64,000 nt of DNA from Kribbella rubisoli. GTDB lineage: Bacteria > Actinomycetota > Actinomycetes > Propionibacteriales > Kribbellaceae. The stretch is from positions 1-64,000 of the forward strand of contig NZ_SHKR01000011.1 in the NCBI RefSeq assembly GCF_004217145.1. Direction: 5' to 3'. The notes beneath the pieces are model-generated. The model ran no database searches. It worked only from the letters and a program-made list of their open reading frames with translations, and had not been told where the DNA came from. Positions 50,413 to 58,572 of this stretch are shown here, piece by piece (within the stretch, counting starts at the first letter, position 1; each line of letters begins with the position of its first letter). A program made the translations under genes and the position numbers.

Positions 50413-51143
50413 CTGTCCAGCTGACCGACGTACGCAAGGTGTACGGCACCGGGCCAGGCGCTGTCGAGGCGCTGGCCGGTGTCACCTACGGCTTCGAGGC
50501 CGGGACGTTCACCGCGGTGATGGGCCCGTCCGGCTCCGGCAAGAGCACGCTGTTGCATTGTGCGGCTGGGCTCGACGTACCGACCTCTGGTGATGTCTCG
50601 CTGGTCGGGAGGTCGTTGCGCGGTCTGGATGAGACTGCGCTGACGGAGCTGCGGCGCGAGTCGGTTGCGTTCGTCTTCCAGTCGTTCAATCTGATGCCGG
50701 CGCTCACCGTGCGGCAGAACGTCGTACTGCCGCTGACGCTGGCCGGGAAGTCGCCGGACGACGCGTGGGTGACCGAGGTCATCCGGCGGGTCGGGCTCGA
50801 TGCGCGGATGAAGCATCGGCCGAGTGAGTTGTCCGGCGGTCAGCAGCAGCGAGTCGCGATTGCGCGGGCGCTGGCCGGACGTACTGCGGTCACGTTCGCG
50901 GATGAGCCGACCGGGGCGCTCGACACGACCACTGCGCTCGAGGTGCTGACGTTGCTTCGCGATCAGTCCCGCGAACTCGGTCAGACGACCGTGATGGTCA
51001 CCCACGATCCGGTCGCGGCGTCGTACGCCGATCGCGTGGTCTTCCTCGTCGACGGCCGGATCGTCACCGAAACCGCCAACCCCACCGCCGAGACCGTCGC
51101 CGCGGAACTCGCCCAGCTGAGCCTCTCACCCAGGGAGAACTGA
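50409..51143 (+). CDS. ABC transporter ATPase (MacB/LolD type)
   Basis: 244 residues. Walker A GPSGSGKST near 40-48, Q-loop VFQSFNLMP, signature LSGGQQQRVAIARAL, Walker B VTFADEPTGALD, and the H-loop MVTHDP. It powers the FtsX-type permease next to it. GTG 50409 overlaps the DUF1707 stop. Transporters of this class export peptides, lipids or antibiotics, or act as mechanotransmitters; the substrate is unknown. Confidence 0.94.
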   Translation: MTVQLTDVRKVYGTGPGAVEALAGVTYGFEAGTFTAVMGPSGSGKSTLLHCAAGLDVPTSGDVSLVGRSLRGLDETALTELRRESVAFVFQSFNLMPALTVRQNVVLPLTLAGKSPDDAWVTEVIRRVGLDARMKHRPSELSGGQQQRVAIARALAGRTAVTFADEPTGALDTTTALEVLTLLRDQSRELGQTTVMVTHDPVAASYADRVVFLVDGRIVTETANPTAETVAAELAQLSLSPREN

Positions 51144-51144
51144 C

Positions 51145-53631
51145 ATGTTCCGCCTCGCCGCCACCACCCTGCGCTACCGCACCGCCGCGTTCCTCGCGAT
51201 CTTCGTCGCAGTCCTCCTGGGTGGCGCCCTCCTAGCCGCCGCCGGCGGCCTCCTAGAAACCGCCCTTCGCCTCAACGCCCCACCCCAACGCCTCGCGGCC
51301 GCGCCGATCATCGTGGCCGGCGACCCGGCGTACCACCCACCCAACGGCAGCGGCTCCGCCCCCTTCCCCGAACGCCACCGAGTAGACGCCGCGCTGGTCG
51401 CCAAGCTCGCCGGTACGCCGGGAGTCGCAAAGGCAATCGCCGACCGGTCGTTCCCAGCCAGCGTGACGACGGCTGCTGGTGCGCAGGATCCCGAAGGCGG
51501 CCATACCAAACCGTTTGGTATGGAGCTGGCGGGTCACGGTTGGTCGTCGGCGGCGTTGACGCCCTATGAGCTGACCGCCGGAAGTGCTCCGCGTGCCGGG
51601 CAGGTTGTGCTGGACCGGCGGTTGGTTGGGGCGGCTGTGGTTGGGGATCGCTTGAGTGTGGTTGCTGGTGGTGAGCCGCGGGGGTTTTTGCTGGCGGGGA
51701 TTGCTTTGGCCCAGCGGCAGGTTGATGTGCCGGGGGTGTTCTTCGCGGACGCGGACGTGCCTACTGGGGTGGATGCGATCGGCGTGTTTCCGGCGGACGG
51801 TACGTCGGCGCGGGACTTGGCCAAGCGGCTTGAATTGCCGCAAGGGGTGAAGGCGTACACGGGGGACGACCGCGGTGTCGCGGAGTTTCAAGGGATTGCT
51901 ACGAGTCTGCCTTTGATCATCATGTCCGGCGTCTTCGGTGGGATGGTGGCTGTGGTGATGGCGCTCGTGGTGTCGGCGACGATCGGGTTGTCGGTGCGGC
52001 AGCGTCGTCGTGAGCTGGCGTTGCTGCGGGCGAGCGGTGCCACACCGCGGCAGGTCGGCAAGATGGTGATCGCCGAGACCATGGTGGTCGGCGTACTCGG
52101 GCTCATCCTCGGTCTCCTCTGTGGTCGCCTCGCCGGCAACTGGATCTTCGGCCTGCTCGCCGACGGCGGGATCGTGCCTCCTCAGCTCAGGTACGACCAG
52201 GGCCCGCTCCCCTTCGCCGGCGCAGCCGTCCTCACGTTCGCAGTACTGCGCATCACCGTCGGATTCGCCGCCGGCCGCGCGGCCCGGATCCGCCCGATCC
52301 AGGCCCTCGCGGAGGCCGCCGTACCGAACGTCGCCCTCAGCCGCATCCGCGTGATCATCGGCCTGATCTTCGCCGGCGCCACGGTGGCGATCGCGCTGTC
52401 CACCCCATTCATGGGTCCGACCAACGCTGCCGCGATCGGCGGGCCGGCAGGCCTGACCGGTTCGATCGCAGTCGCAATCCTGGCCCCGCTCGTGATCCAG
52501 CGAGCCCTCGTCCCTCGCATCACCCGATTCGTCGAGAAGCGGGGTACGAGCGGAGTCCTCGCCGTCATCAACCTCCGCGTCCGGGCAGTGCAGTTCGGCG
52601 GGATCCTGATCCCGATCACGATCGCCACAGCGATTGCCGTAGGCAACATCTACTCCCAGACCACCCAGCAGAAGGCGGCGGTCGAAGCATTCACCAGCAA
52701 CCTGGCCGGCGACGTCGTCATCACCGGCGGCATCCCCGCCTCCCTCACCAAGGCCGCCGGCAAACTCCCCGGCGTCGCCGCATCGTCCGAACTCGTCCGC
52801 AGCAAAGGCTGGATCGAGGAGCCGTACGACGCCTCCCACACCAGCGACGCCTGGCCCCTCCTCGGCCTGAGCGGCCCGATCTACAAGGACAAAGTCACCA
52901 AGGGCTCTCTCAACGACCTGACCGGCAACACCATCGCCTTGCCTCCAGGTACGGCGAAGAAGCTCAAGGTCGACGTCGGCTCCGAGATCGGACTGCGCCT
53001 GGGCGACGACGCACTGGTCAAGGTCAAGGTGGTCGCCCTCGCCGAGGGCCCGTCCGGCTACCAATCCCTCCTGCTCCCGGCGCAACTCCTGGCCGCCCAC
53101 ACCACAACCGGCCTGCCGAGCCAACTGGTCCTGAAGACCACCGACAAGCTCCACCTCGACCTGTCGAAATGGCCCGGTACGACGATCGGCGGCCGCGAAC
53201 TGCTCGCCGAAGGACTGGACACAGGTCTCGGCGTCGACGCTTGGATCGGATACCTACTAGCCGCGATCGCAGTCGCCTATACCGCAATTGCGTCGGTCAA
53301 CACGATCGCAGTCGCCGTACTCGACCGACGCCGCGAGTTCGGCCTTCAGCGCCTGACCGGATCGACCCGCCGCGAGGTCTCGCGCATGCTCGGCCTCGAG
53401 GGTCTGCTCATCGCAGCGCTCGGGCTGGTCAGCGGGCTGATCACGGCGGCGTTCACCGTCCTGCCGATCGCGATGGCAACCCGAGGCTGGCCGATCCCGT
53501 CCGGTCCGGCGTGGGTCCTGGTCGCGTGGATCGCGGTCGTCCTCCTGCTGGTACTCCCGACCACAGCGATCACCGGTCGCATCGCAATGCGCGCCAAGCC
53601 GATGGACGCGCTCAGCTCACCCGTCGGCTGA
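51145..53631 (+). CDS. FtsX-like ABC transporter permease
   Basis: 828 residues. One N-terminal helix (about 14-40) is followed by an extracytoplasmic domain (about 45-245). A first FtsX helix bundle, with ATIGLSVRQRRRELALLRAS, spans about 250-375. Further helices, a second extracytoplasmic domain (about 510-690) and a C-terminal FtsX bundle with VAVLDRRREFGLQRLTGSTR follow. It starts 1 bp after the ATPase stop. A perfect 10-bp inverted repeat, CATACCAAAC-C-GTTTGGTATG, lies inside the coding sequence at 51502-51522. Confidence 0.93.
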   Translation: MFRLAATTLRYRTAAFLAIFVAVLLGGALLAAAGGLLETALRLNAPPQRLAAAPIIVAGDPAYHPPNGSGSAPFPERHRVDAALVAKLAGTPGVAKAIADRSFPASVTTAAGAQDPEGGHTKPFGMELAGHGWSSAALTPYELTAGSAPRAGQVVLDRRLVGAAVVGDRLSVVAGGEPRGFLLAGIALAQRQVDVPGVFFADADVPTGVDAIGVFPADGTSARDLAKRLELPQGVKAYTGDDRGVAEFQGIATSLPLIIMSGVFGGMVAVVMALVVSATIGLSVRQRRRELALLRASGATPRQVGKMVIAETMVVGVLGLILGLLCGRLAGNWIFGLLADGGIVPPQLRYDQGPLPFAGAAVLTFAVLRITVGFAAGRAARIRPIQALAEAAVPNVALSRIRVIIGLIFAGATVAIALSTPFMGPTNAAAIGGPAGLTGSIAVAILAPLVIQRALVPRITRFVEKRGTSGVLAVINLRVRAVQFGGILIPITIATAIAVGNIYSQTTQQKAAVEAFTSNLAGDVVITGGIPASLTKAAGKLPGVAASSELVRSKGWIEEPYDASHTSDAWPLLGLSGPIYKDKVTKGSLNDLTGNTIALPPGTAKKLKVDVGSEIGLRLGDDALVKVKVVALAEGPSGYQSLLLPAQLLAAHTTTGLPSQLVLKTTDKLHLDLSKWPGTTIGGRELLAEGLDTGLGVDAWIGYLLAAIAVAYTAIASVNTIAVAVLDRRREFGLQRLTGSTRREVSRMLGLEGLLIAALGLVSGLITAAFTVLPIAMATRGWPIPSGPAWVLVAWIAVVLLLVLPTTAITGRIAMRAKPMDALSSPVG

Positions 53632-53635
53632 TCCG

Positions 53636-53682
53636 CTTTCCGGAGAGAATCCGGCGCTCCGCGGCTGTTTCCTTCCGGAAAG
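53636..53682. terminator. Bidirectional terminator-like inverted repeat
   Basis: CTTTCCGGA (53636-53644) and TCCGGAAAG (53674-53682) are perfect arms around a 29-bp centre that has its own GC-rich pairing. It fills the gap between the convergent FtsX permease and SseB genes. Confidence 0.55.
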
Positions 53683-53684
53683 GC

Positions 53685-54176
53685 TCAGCGGCCCGGCTCG
53701 ATCCATCCGTAGCCGCCGTCTTCCAGGCGGATGACCTGGAGGCCGGCGGCCAATCGGCGTACGTCGTCGGTCTCGATCACGCCCGCGGCCGGGCCGGCGA
53801 TGTCCAGCACGATCGCCGCCGCGCCTTCCTGGATCGCCGCGGTCGCGACCAGTTGCGCCTGGGCCGGCATCGGTCGCGCGTCCGGGCTCCACCGGGCCAG
53901 GCTCTCGGTGCCGGTGAACGCGAGCAGCGCGTTCCGCCCGTCCTGTCCCTGGAGCAGCGCGACGGCCATGTCCGAGGTCTTGTCGTGCGACAGCCCGTTC
54001 TCGTCGTACTCGACCTCGCCGAGCATCGCCACCACTGGCACCAGCAGCCGCGCCCTGGTCAACGCAGCCAGCACCGCGCCGTCGTCACCCTGCGCAAGCG
54101 CGGTCGCGAGCGCGGGATCCGCCGTACCGTCGTCGTTGTCGAACCCGGTGAAGGCCAGCCGCCGCTCTGGTTGCAT
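53685..54176 (-). CDS. SseB-family protein
   Basis: 163 residues. The N-terminal SseB-like domain shows LVPVVAMLGEVEYDENGL, KTSDMAVALLQGQDGRNALL and AFTGTESLARW. This family is widespread and poorly understood in actinobacteria. It has no signal peptide or helices. It stands alone: convergent with the FtsX permease and divergent from the membrane protein at 54460. Confidence 0.85.
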   Translation of the reverse strand: MQPERRLAFTGFDNDDGTADPALATALAQGDDGAVLAALTRARLLVPVVAMLGEVEYDENGLSHDKTSDMAVALLQGQDGRNALLAFTGTESLARWSPDARPMPAQAQLVATAAIQEGAAAIVLDIAGPAAGVIETDDVRRLAAGLQVIRLEDGGYGWIEPGR

Positions 54177-54297
54177 GCCTGCATTCTCGCCGGACCCGGA
54201 CCGCCACCACTCACCAACCCCACCCGCACCGGGCCCGCCACGCTCACCGGGCCGGGCTGCGGGCCCTGGGCGGGAGGTTGATGAGCGGTGGGGGTGC

Positions 54298-54386
54298 GGA
54301 TCTCCAGGCCATCACAATCGCGCCGACTGGGTGGTCGCCGCGCTCACGCTCGGGCGCGGGCGCCGATTGTGATGGCCTGGGGATCC
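54298..54386. repeat. Palindromic intergenic element, copy 2
   Basis: The left arm GGATCTCCAGGCCATCACAA plus TCG (54298-54320) pairs with CGATTGTGATGGCCTGGGGA plus TCC (54364-54386), with one T/G mismatch, around a 43-bp centre. Arms match those of the element at 14389-14472; the centres differ except for a shared GCTCAC-like patch. Here it lies between divergent genes, so termination is not its only possible role. Confidence 0.9.
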
Positions 54387-54459
54387 GGAGCGCGGTTTCA
54401 GGGGTACGTCAGGGCACTTCCCCCCTTGGTTCCGGCGGGGACTGTGCGAGCCTGGGTAT

Positions 54460-54957
54460 GTGCCTGATTTCAACGATTTGACGCTGCTGCCGTTCTGCGT
54501 AGGCCTCACGCTGCTCGGTCTGATCGGCTCGTGGTTCGCCTGGCGGCGACGCGGGGTGGCGGCCGGCACTCGCGGCGTGGCCTGGTCACTGCTACCGGTC
54601 TCGCTGTACCTGACCGGTCTGCTGGAGCTGGTCTGGGACGTGGTCCGCTCGACGGTGAGCTGGATCACGCACCTGATCTTCTCGCCGACCGTCTGGTCCG
54701 GAGTCGCGCTGTTCGGCGTCTCGGTGGTGCTCTACGTCGTCTCGGGTGTGGCCCGGGGCCGCAGCGGGAACCAGAAGGCACAGAAGGCCGAGAAGAAACC
54801 CGCCTCGCCCGCGGGAGAGCTGACCGCGACGGGCCCGGCGCCCGCCTCGGCCACCACCGCCAAAGCTGCCAAGCCGTCAAAGGGGAAGGCGAAGCAGCAG
54901 GAATCGTCGGAGTTCGACGAGATCGAGGACATTCTGAAGCGCCATGGAATCAACTGA
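54460..54957 (+). CDS. Conserved actinobacterial membrane protein of unknown function
   Basis: 165 residues with three hydrophobic helices (about 8-25, 43-62, 78-97). A low-complexity Lys/Ala/Pro-rich cytoplasmic tail follows (EKKPASPAGELTATGPAPAS), ending in an acidic helix (EFDEIEDILKRHGIN). The GTG start at 54460 is the best available. It overlaps the next gene by 14 bp, so the pair is probably co-expressed. I recognise no family. Confidence 0.75.
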   Translation: MPDFNDLTLLPFCVGLTLLGLIGSWFAWRRRGVAAGTRGVAWSLLPVSLYLTGLLELVWDVVRSTVSWITHLIFSPTVWSGVALFGVSVVLYVVSGVARGRSGNQKAQKAEKKPASPAGELTATGPAPASATTAKAAKPSKGKAKQQESSEFDEIEDILKRHGIN

Positions 54958-55615
54958 CAAAGCCGCTGACCACGGCTCGCCCCTGACCATCGACTCGCTG
55001 CTCGACAACGTCCAGGCCGGCTCGCCTCAACTGGGCCGGACCCGGCTGATCGGCATCGACGGCCCCGCCGGATCCGGCAAGACCACCGTCGCCGCCCACC
55101 TCCAGGCCCGGGCCGAGGCCCGCGACCTGAACACGTACGTCATCCACATGGACGACCTGTACGACGGCTGGACCGGAGCCGAGCGGGGATTCGGCCTGCT
55201 CCGCGACCACGTGCTGCAACGGCTGGCCGACGGGCGCGAGGGACGCTACCGCCGGTACGACTGGTACGTCGGCGCGTACGCCGAGCTGCACGTCGTACCG
55301 AACACTGTGGACCTGCTCATCGTCGAAGGTGTCACCGCTTGCGACCGGGACGCGGCGCACTGGCAGTCGCTGCGACTCTGGGTCGAGACGTCGAACGAGG
55401 TCCGCCTGGAGCGCGGCATCGAACGCGACGGCGAGGCCCTCCGCGACCACTGGCTCGAATGGATGCGCTGGGAGCGCGACCATTTCGCCGAGCAGGCCAC
55501 TCGTTCGCGCGCCCACGTGATCGTCGACGGAAACCCGACCATCCCGTTCGACCCCGCAGTGGAGCTCGTCACGAAGTCGGTGGCGCTTCCCCCGCACGAC
55601 TCAGCGGCTTCGTAG
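54944..55615 (+). CDS. Uridine-kinase-like P-loop kinase
   Basis: 223 residues. P-loop IDGPAGSGKTTVAAHL near residues 38-53, HMDDLYDGWTG near 68-78, YDWYVGAY and VEGVTACDRD. The order matches uridine kinase/phosphoribulokinase-like proteins annotated in actinobacteria; the real substrate is not certain. Its 3' end overlaps the convergent methyltransferase by 47 bp. Confidence 0.83.
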   Translation: MESTDKAADHGSPLTIDSLLDNVQAGSPQLGRTRLIGIDGPAGSGKTTVAAHLQARAEARDLNTYVIHMDDLYDGWTGAERGFGLLRDHVLQRLADGREGRYRRYDWYVGAYAELHVVPNTVDLLIVEGVTACDRDAAHWQSLRLWVETSNEVRLERGIERDGEALRDHWLEWMRWERDHFAEQATRSRAHVIVDGNPTIPFDPAVELVTKSVALPPHDSAAS

Positions 55616-56393
55616 CGCTGATCAAGCGAGCCCACGGCTCGTGCCGCCACTCCCCCGCCGGCGCGGCCGCGAGGTACCGGGCTCGCAGTTCCGCGATGTA
55701 GTCGTCCCCCCGCGCCAAGGCCGTTGCCCGCAACGGACCGGCGTGATTGGCCGCATCAAAGTACGCCGCCGCACTGGGATGCACCATCTGAAACGACACC
55801 AGCTCGTCCCGCTCGATCACAGCACCATCGAGGGCCGGGACCAGCGCGTCCTCCCACGAGCGGTCGCGCCGCCCGTCCATCACCTCGTCCAGCAGCGCGA
55901 ACGGACCGGCCTCCTCGGCGAACTCGGGCCAGTAGACGACACAGAGCCGCCCGCCCGGCAGAAGTGCGTCGTACCAGGACCGGATCGCGGCGGCCGGATC
56001 AGGCAACTGCTGCAGTCCGAACACGGAGACGACCGCCGCCGCAGACCAGCCCGGATCAAGCGTCGCGGCATCCCCCTGAACCACCTCCACAAGCGACCGC
56101 CCGCCGGCACCAAGGTCGGCCCCGGCAAGGTCGGCGGCGCGGCGGGTGGCTAGGCGGACCATCTCGGCTGATAGGTCGAGGCCGACGATCCGCCGGTCGG
56201 GGAACCGTGGGGCGAGCAGCTCGAGCTCGGGGAAGGTTCCGCAGCAGGGCACCAGGACCATACCAAACGGTATGGTATGCAGGGCGTCGACGGCGGCCTG
56301 GACCCACGGGGCGAAGCGTGGGACGAAGTACTCGTCGTAGCCCTCGGCCGCCTCGTCCCAGCTGCGGGCGAGCCGCGACAGGCGGTCCGTCAC
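55569..56393 (-). CDS. Class I SAM-dependent methyltransferase
   Basis: 274 residues. The SAM-binding strands are visible: VLVPCCGTFPELELL (motif I), IVGLDLSAEMVRLATRR, VVQGDAATLD and LLPGGRLCVVYWP. The substrate is unknown. GTG 56393 overlaps the truncated haemoglobin stop (GTGA). A CATACC-AAAC-GGTATG inverted repeat lies within the coding sequence at 56259-56274. The C-terminal 15 codons overlap the uridine-kinase-like gene on the other strand. Confidence 0.87.
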   Translation of the reverse strand: MTDRLSRLARSWDEAAEGYDEYFVPRFAPWVQAAVDALHTIPFGMVLVPCCGTFPELELLAPRFPDRRIVGLDLSAEMVRLATRRAADLAGADLGAGGRSLVEVVQGDAATLDPGWSAAAVVSVFGLQQLPDPAAAIRSWYDALLPGGRLCVVYWPEFAEEAGPFALLDEVMDGRRDRSWEDALVPALDGAVIERDELVSFQMVHPSAAAYFDAANHAGPLRATALARGDDYIAELRARYLAAAPAGEWRHEPWARLISATKPLSRAGEAPPTS

Positions 56394-56839
56394 GTCTGCA
56401 AACCGTCCCAGGACCAGCGCGGGATCGTCAGGTCGTCGGCGATGTCGGCGGTGTTGTGGCGGTACATCGTGGTGAATGTCGCCCAGGCGAAGTAGTCGTG
56501 CAGCACCTGCCGGAGCCTCGGATCGGTCAGCCCGGCGTCGGTCATCGCCTCGTCGAAGCGCTCGATCGCCAACCGGTTCATCTCGTCGTGCTCGCCGTTC
56601 CCGCTGTGCCGCCGCTCGACGTACGCCTCGTCGCCGTACACCCCTGTGTAACCCTCCGGCCCGCCCAGCGCCTCAGCCCAGTACGCCGCGAGCCTCTCGA
56701 TGTGATCGGGCTCGACCTCGCCGTGGAACGCGTGACTGACGACCTCGTCGGCCATCACCCGCTCGTGCCACGCCTGCGCCAGCCGCAACATGCCTTCGGA
56801 CCCACCCGCCGCTTCGTAAACGGTCTCCATGGCGCTCAA
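56390..56839 (-). CDS. Truncated haemoglobin, group II (GlbO-like)
   Basis: 149 residues, the usual group II length. It has the typical WHERVMADEVVSHAFHGEVE helix region, YWAEALGGPEGYTG, the proximal-histidine segment MNRLAIERFDEAM, and the C-terminal WATFTTMYR. It binds haem and oxygen and may help aerobic respiration or peroxide/NO chemistry. TTG 56839 overlaps the sigma-factor stop and has GGAG 5 nt upstream, better than ATG 56830. It sits in the ECF42 operon, between sigma and methyltransferase. Confidence 0.9.
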   Translation of the reverse strand: MSAMETVYEAAGGSEGMLRLAQAWHERVMADEVVSHAFHGEVEPDHIERLAAYWAEALGGPEGYTGVYGDEAYVERRHSGNGEHDEMNRLAIERFDEAMTDAGLTDPRLRQVLHDYFAWATFTTMYRHNTADIADDLTIPRWSWDGLQT

Positions 56840-58056
56840 GTCTGCTCCATCGACGCAAGCCGGTCACGTGCGTGCGCCCGCTCCGGCTCGGACCCGGCCA
56901 GTCGGAGGGCACTCTCGTACGCCGCGGTTGCCTCAGGCAAGCGTCCCAGACGGTGGAGCAGATCGGCGCGGGCCAGGGCGAACGGGTGGTAGTCGCGCAG
57001 CCGTGGTTCGTCGGCCAGCTCGTCGAGGAGCGCGAGACCGGCCTCGGCGCCGTCGCGCATCGCGATCGCGGCGGCCCGGTTGAGCGCGACCACCGGCGAG
57101 GGATCGAGCTCAAGCAGCACGTCGTACAGCTCGACGATCTGCGCCCAATCGGTCTTCGCGAAGTCGGCCGCCTCGTCGTGGAGCGCGGCGATCGCGGCCT
57201 GCACGGCGTACGGTCCGGCCCCGCCGGTGAGCGCGGTGACAACCAGCCCGCGGCCCTCGGCGATCAGCTCGTGGTCCCAGCGATCGCGATCCTGGTCCTC
57301 GAGCAAGACCAGCGAGCCGTCCGGCCCGGTGCGGGCGTCGCGTCGAGCGTGGACGAGCAGCATGAGGGCAAGCAGCCCCGTCACCTCGCGCTCGGCCGGG
57401 AGCAGCCGGTGCAGGATCCGGGCCAGCCGAATCGCTTCCTCGGCCAGGTCGAGGCGCTGCAGGTATGGTCCGGAGCTCGCGGCGTACCCCTCGGTGAAGA
57501 CCGAATAGACGACCTGCAGTACGCCGGGCAGCCGCTCCGGCAACTCGTGCGGATCCGGGACGCGGAACGGGATCCGTGCATCGCGGATCTTCTGCTTCGC
57601 CCGCACGATCCGTTTCGCCATCGTCGCTGTCGGCACCAGGAACGCCCGCGCGACCTCCGGCGTGGTCAGACCGGCCAGGCAGCGCAGCGTCAGCGCACCG
57701 CGATCCTCGGCCGCGAGCGCAGGGTGCGCGCAGGTGAAGAACAGCTGCAACCGCTCGTCCGGCAGCTCGCCCCCGGTCGCCTGCGGCGCGGCCCGGTCCA
57801 TGTCGACCTGCAGTACGGCGAGCTTCGCGGCGTACACCTGATCGCGCCGGAGCCGGTCGACGGCCTTCCGCCGGGCGGTCGTCATCAGCCAACCGCCCGG
57901 ATTCGGCGGTACGCCGTCGACCGGCCAGCGCACCAGCGCCGCCTCGATCGCCTCCGACGTGACCTCCTCGGCCAGGTCGAGGTCCCCGAACCGCCGGGCG
58001 AGCGCGGCCAGCAGCCGGCCACGCTCCTCCCGGAAGACCGCCTCGACCTGGTCCAT
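56836..58056 (-). CDS. ECF42-type RNA polymerase sigma factor with TPR-like C-terminal extension
   Basis: 406 residues. Sigma2 (about 1-80, PNPGGWLMTTARRKAVDRLR) and sigma4 (about 110-165, LTLRCLAGLTTPEVARAFLV) are followed by a long helical extension (about 175-406) with YSVFTEGYAASSGPYLQRLD and TPR-like repeats, the hallmark of ECF42. ATG 58056 is 2 bp after the DGPF-protein stop; the longer frame was rejected. ECF42 factors have no anti-sigma factor, and their usual partner is the adjacent DGPF/YCII protein, present here. Confidence 0.92.
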   Translation of the reverse strand: MDQVEAVFREERGRLLAALARRFGDLDLAEEVTSEAIEAALVRWPVDGVPPNPGGWLMTTARRKAVDRLRRDQVYAAKLAVLQVDMDRAAPQATGGELPDERLQLFFTCAHPALAAEDRGALTLRCLAGLTTPEVARAFLVPTATMAKRIVRAKQKIRDARIPFRVPDPHELPERLPGVLQVVYSVFTEGYAASSGPYLQRLDLAEEAIRLARILHRLLPAEREVTGLLALMLLVHARRDARTGPDGSLVLLEDQDRDRWDHELIAEGRGLVVTALTGGAGPYAVQAAIAALHDEAADFAKTDWAQIVELYDVLLELDPSPVVALNRAAAIAMRDGAEAGLALLDELADEPRLRDYHPFALARADLLHRLGRLPEATAAYESALRLAGSEPERAHARDRLASMEQT

Positions 58057-58058
58057 GC

Positions 58059-58403
58059 TCAGAACTCCGCGACCGGGCGAACCAGAACCGATCCGCCGGC
58101 CCGCGACCCCGGACACTTCGCGGCCCAGTCGAGCGCGACGTCCAGATCCGGTACGTCGATCACGTAGAACCCGCCCAGCACCTCGCGGGTCTCCGCGAAC
58201 GGACCGTCCGTCACCGTTCGCTTGCCGTCGTTGGCGACCTGAACGCGGGTCGCGGTGACGAGATCGGCGAGCGACTCGGACGCGACCACGACCCCGGAGT
58301 CGGTGATCTCCTTGTCGAACCGCATCCAGTCCTCCGGCTCACACCCGACCGGCGCGTTCTCCGTGTCGAGCTCCCCGGCGTTGATCAGCAGCATGTACTT
58401 CAT
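58059..58403 (-). CDS. DGPF/YCII-domain protein, ECF42 partner
   Basis: 114 residues. The YCII-related fold carries the diagnostic DGPFAE motif near residues 67-72 and ends with a DLDVALDWAAKCP helix. Proteins of this kind are the typical targets and neighbours of ECF42 sigma factors; the molecular role is unknown. It is first in the operon, with AGGAGG upstream of the ATG. Confidence 0.9.
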   Translation of the reverse strand: MKYMLLINAGELDTENAPVGCEPEDWMRFDKEITDSGVVVASESLADLVTATRVQVANDGKRTVTDGPFAETREVLGGFYVIDVPDLDVALDWAAKCPGSRAGGSVLVRPVAEF

Positions 58404-58454
58404 CAGAGCCTCCTGTTCACCGTGTCTACACCATCACCACGAACGGACAAGGTC

Positions 58455-58548
58455 GCTAAGGACAGGAGGTAGTGGCCAAATACCGGCCGTCGGCCGAGTC
58501 GGCAGGCGGACCGGTGCCCGGCGAGGCCGACTACCTCCTGTCGTTAGC
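58455..58548. repeat. Palindromic intergenic element (different arms)
   Basis: GCTAAGGACAGGAGGTAGT followed by GGCC (58455-58477) and GGCCGACTACCTCCTGTC followed by GTTAGC (58525-58548) are near-perfect inverted copies (one mismatch, one 1-bp indel) around a 47-bp GC-rich centre. The architecture matches the elements at 14389 and 54298, but the arm sequence is unrelated. It lies between the divergent DGPF protein and epimerase genes. Confidence 0.85.
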
Positions 58549-58572
58549 CACGGTATGAGCGAGGATGGGCCT

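Noticed and set aside
55569..55615. 47-bp tail-to-tail overlap of the uridine-kinase-like and methyltransferase genes as a frameshift sign
   Set aside because: Both frames are intact and family-like to near the end; convergent overlaps of this size occur in dense GC-rich genomes.
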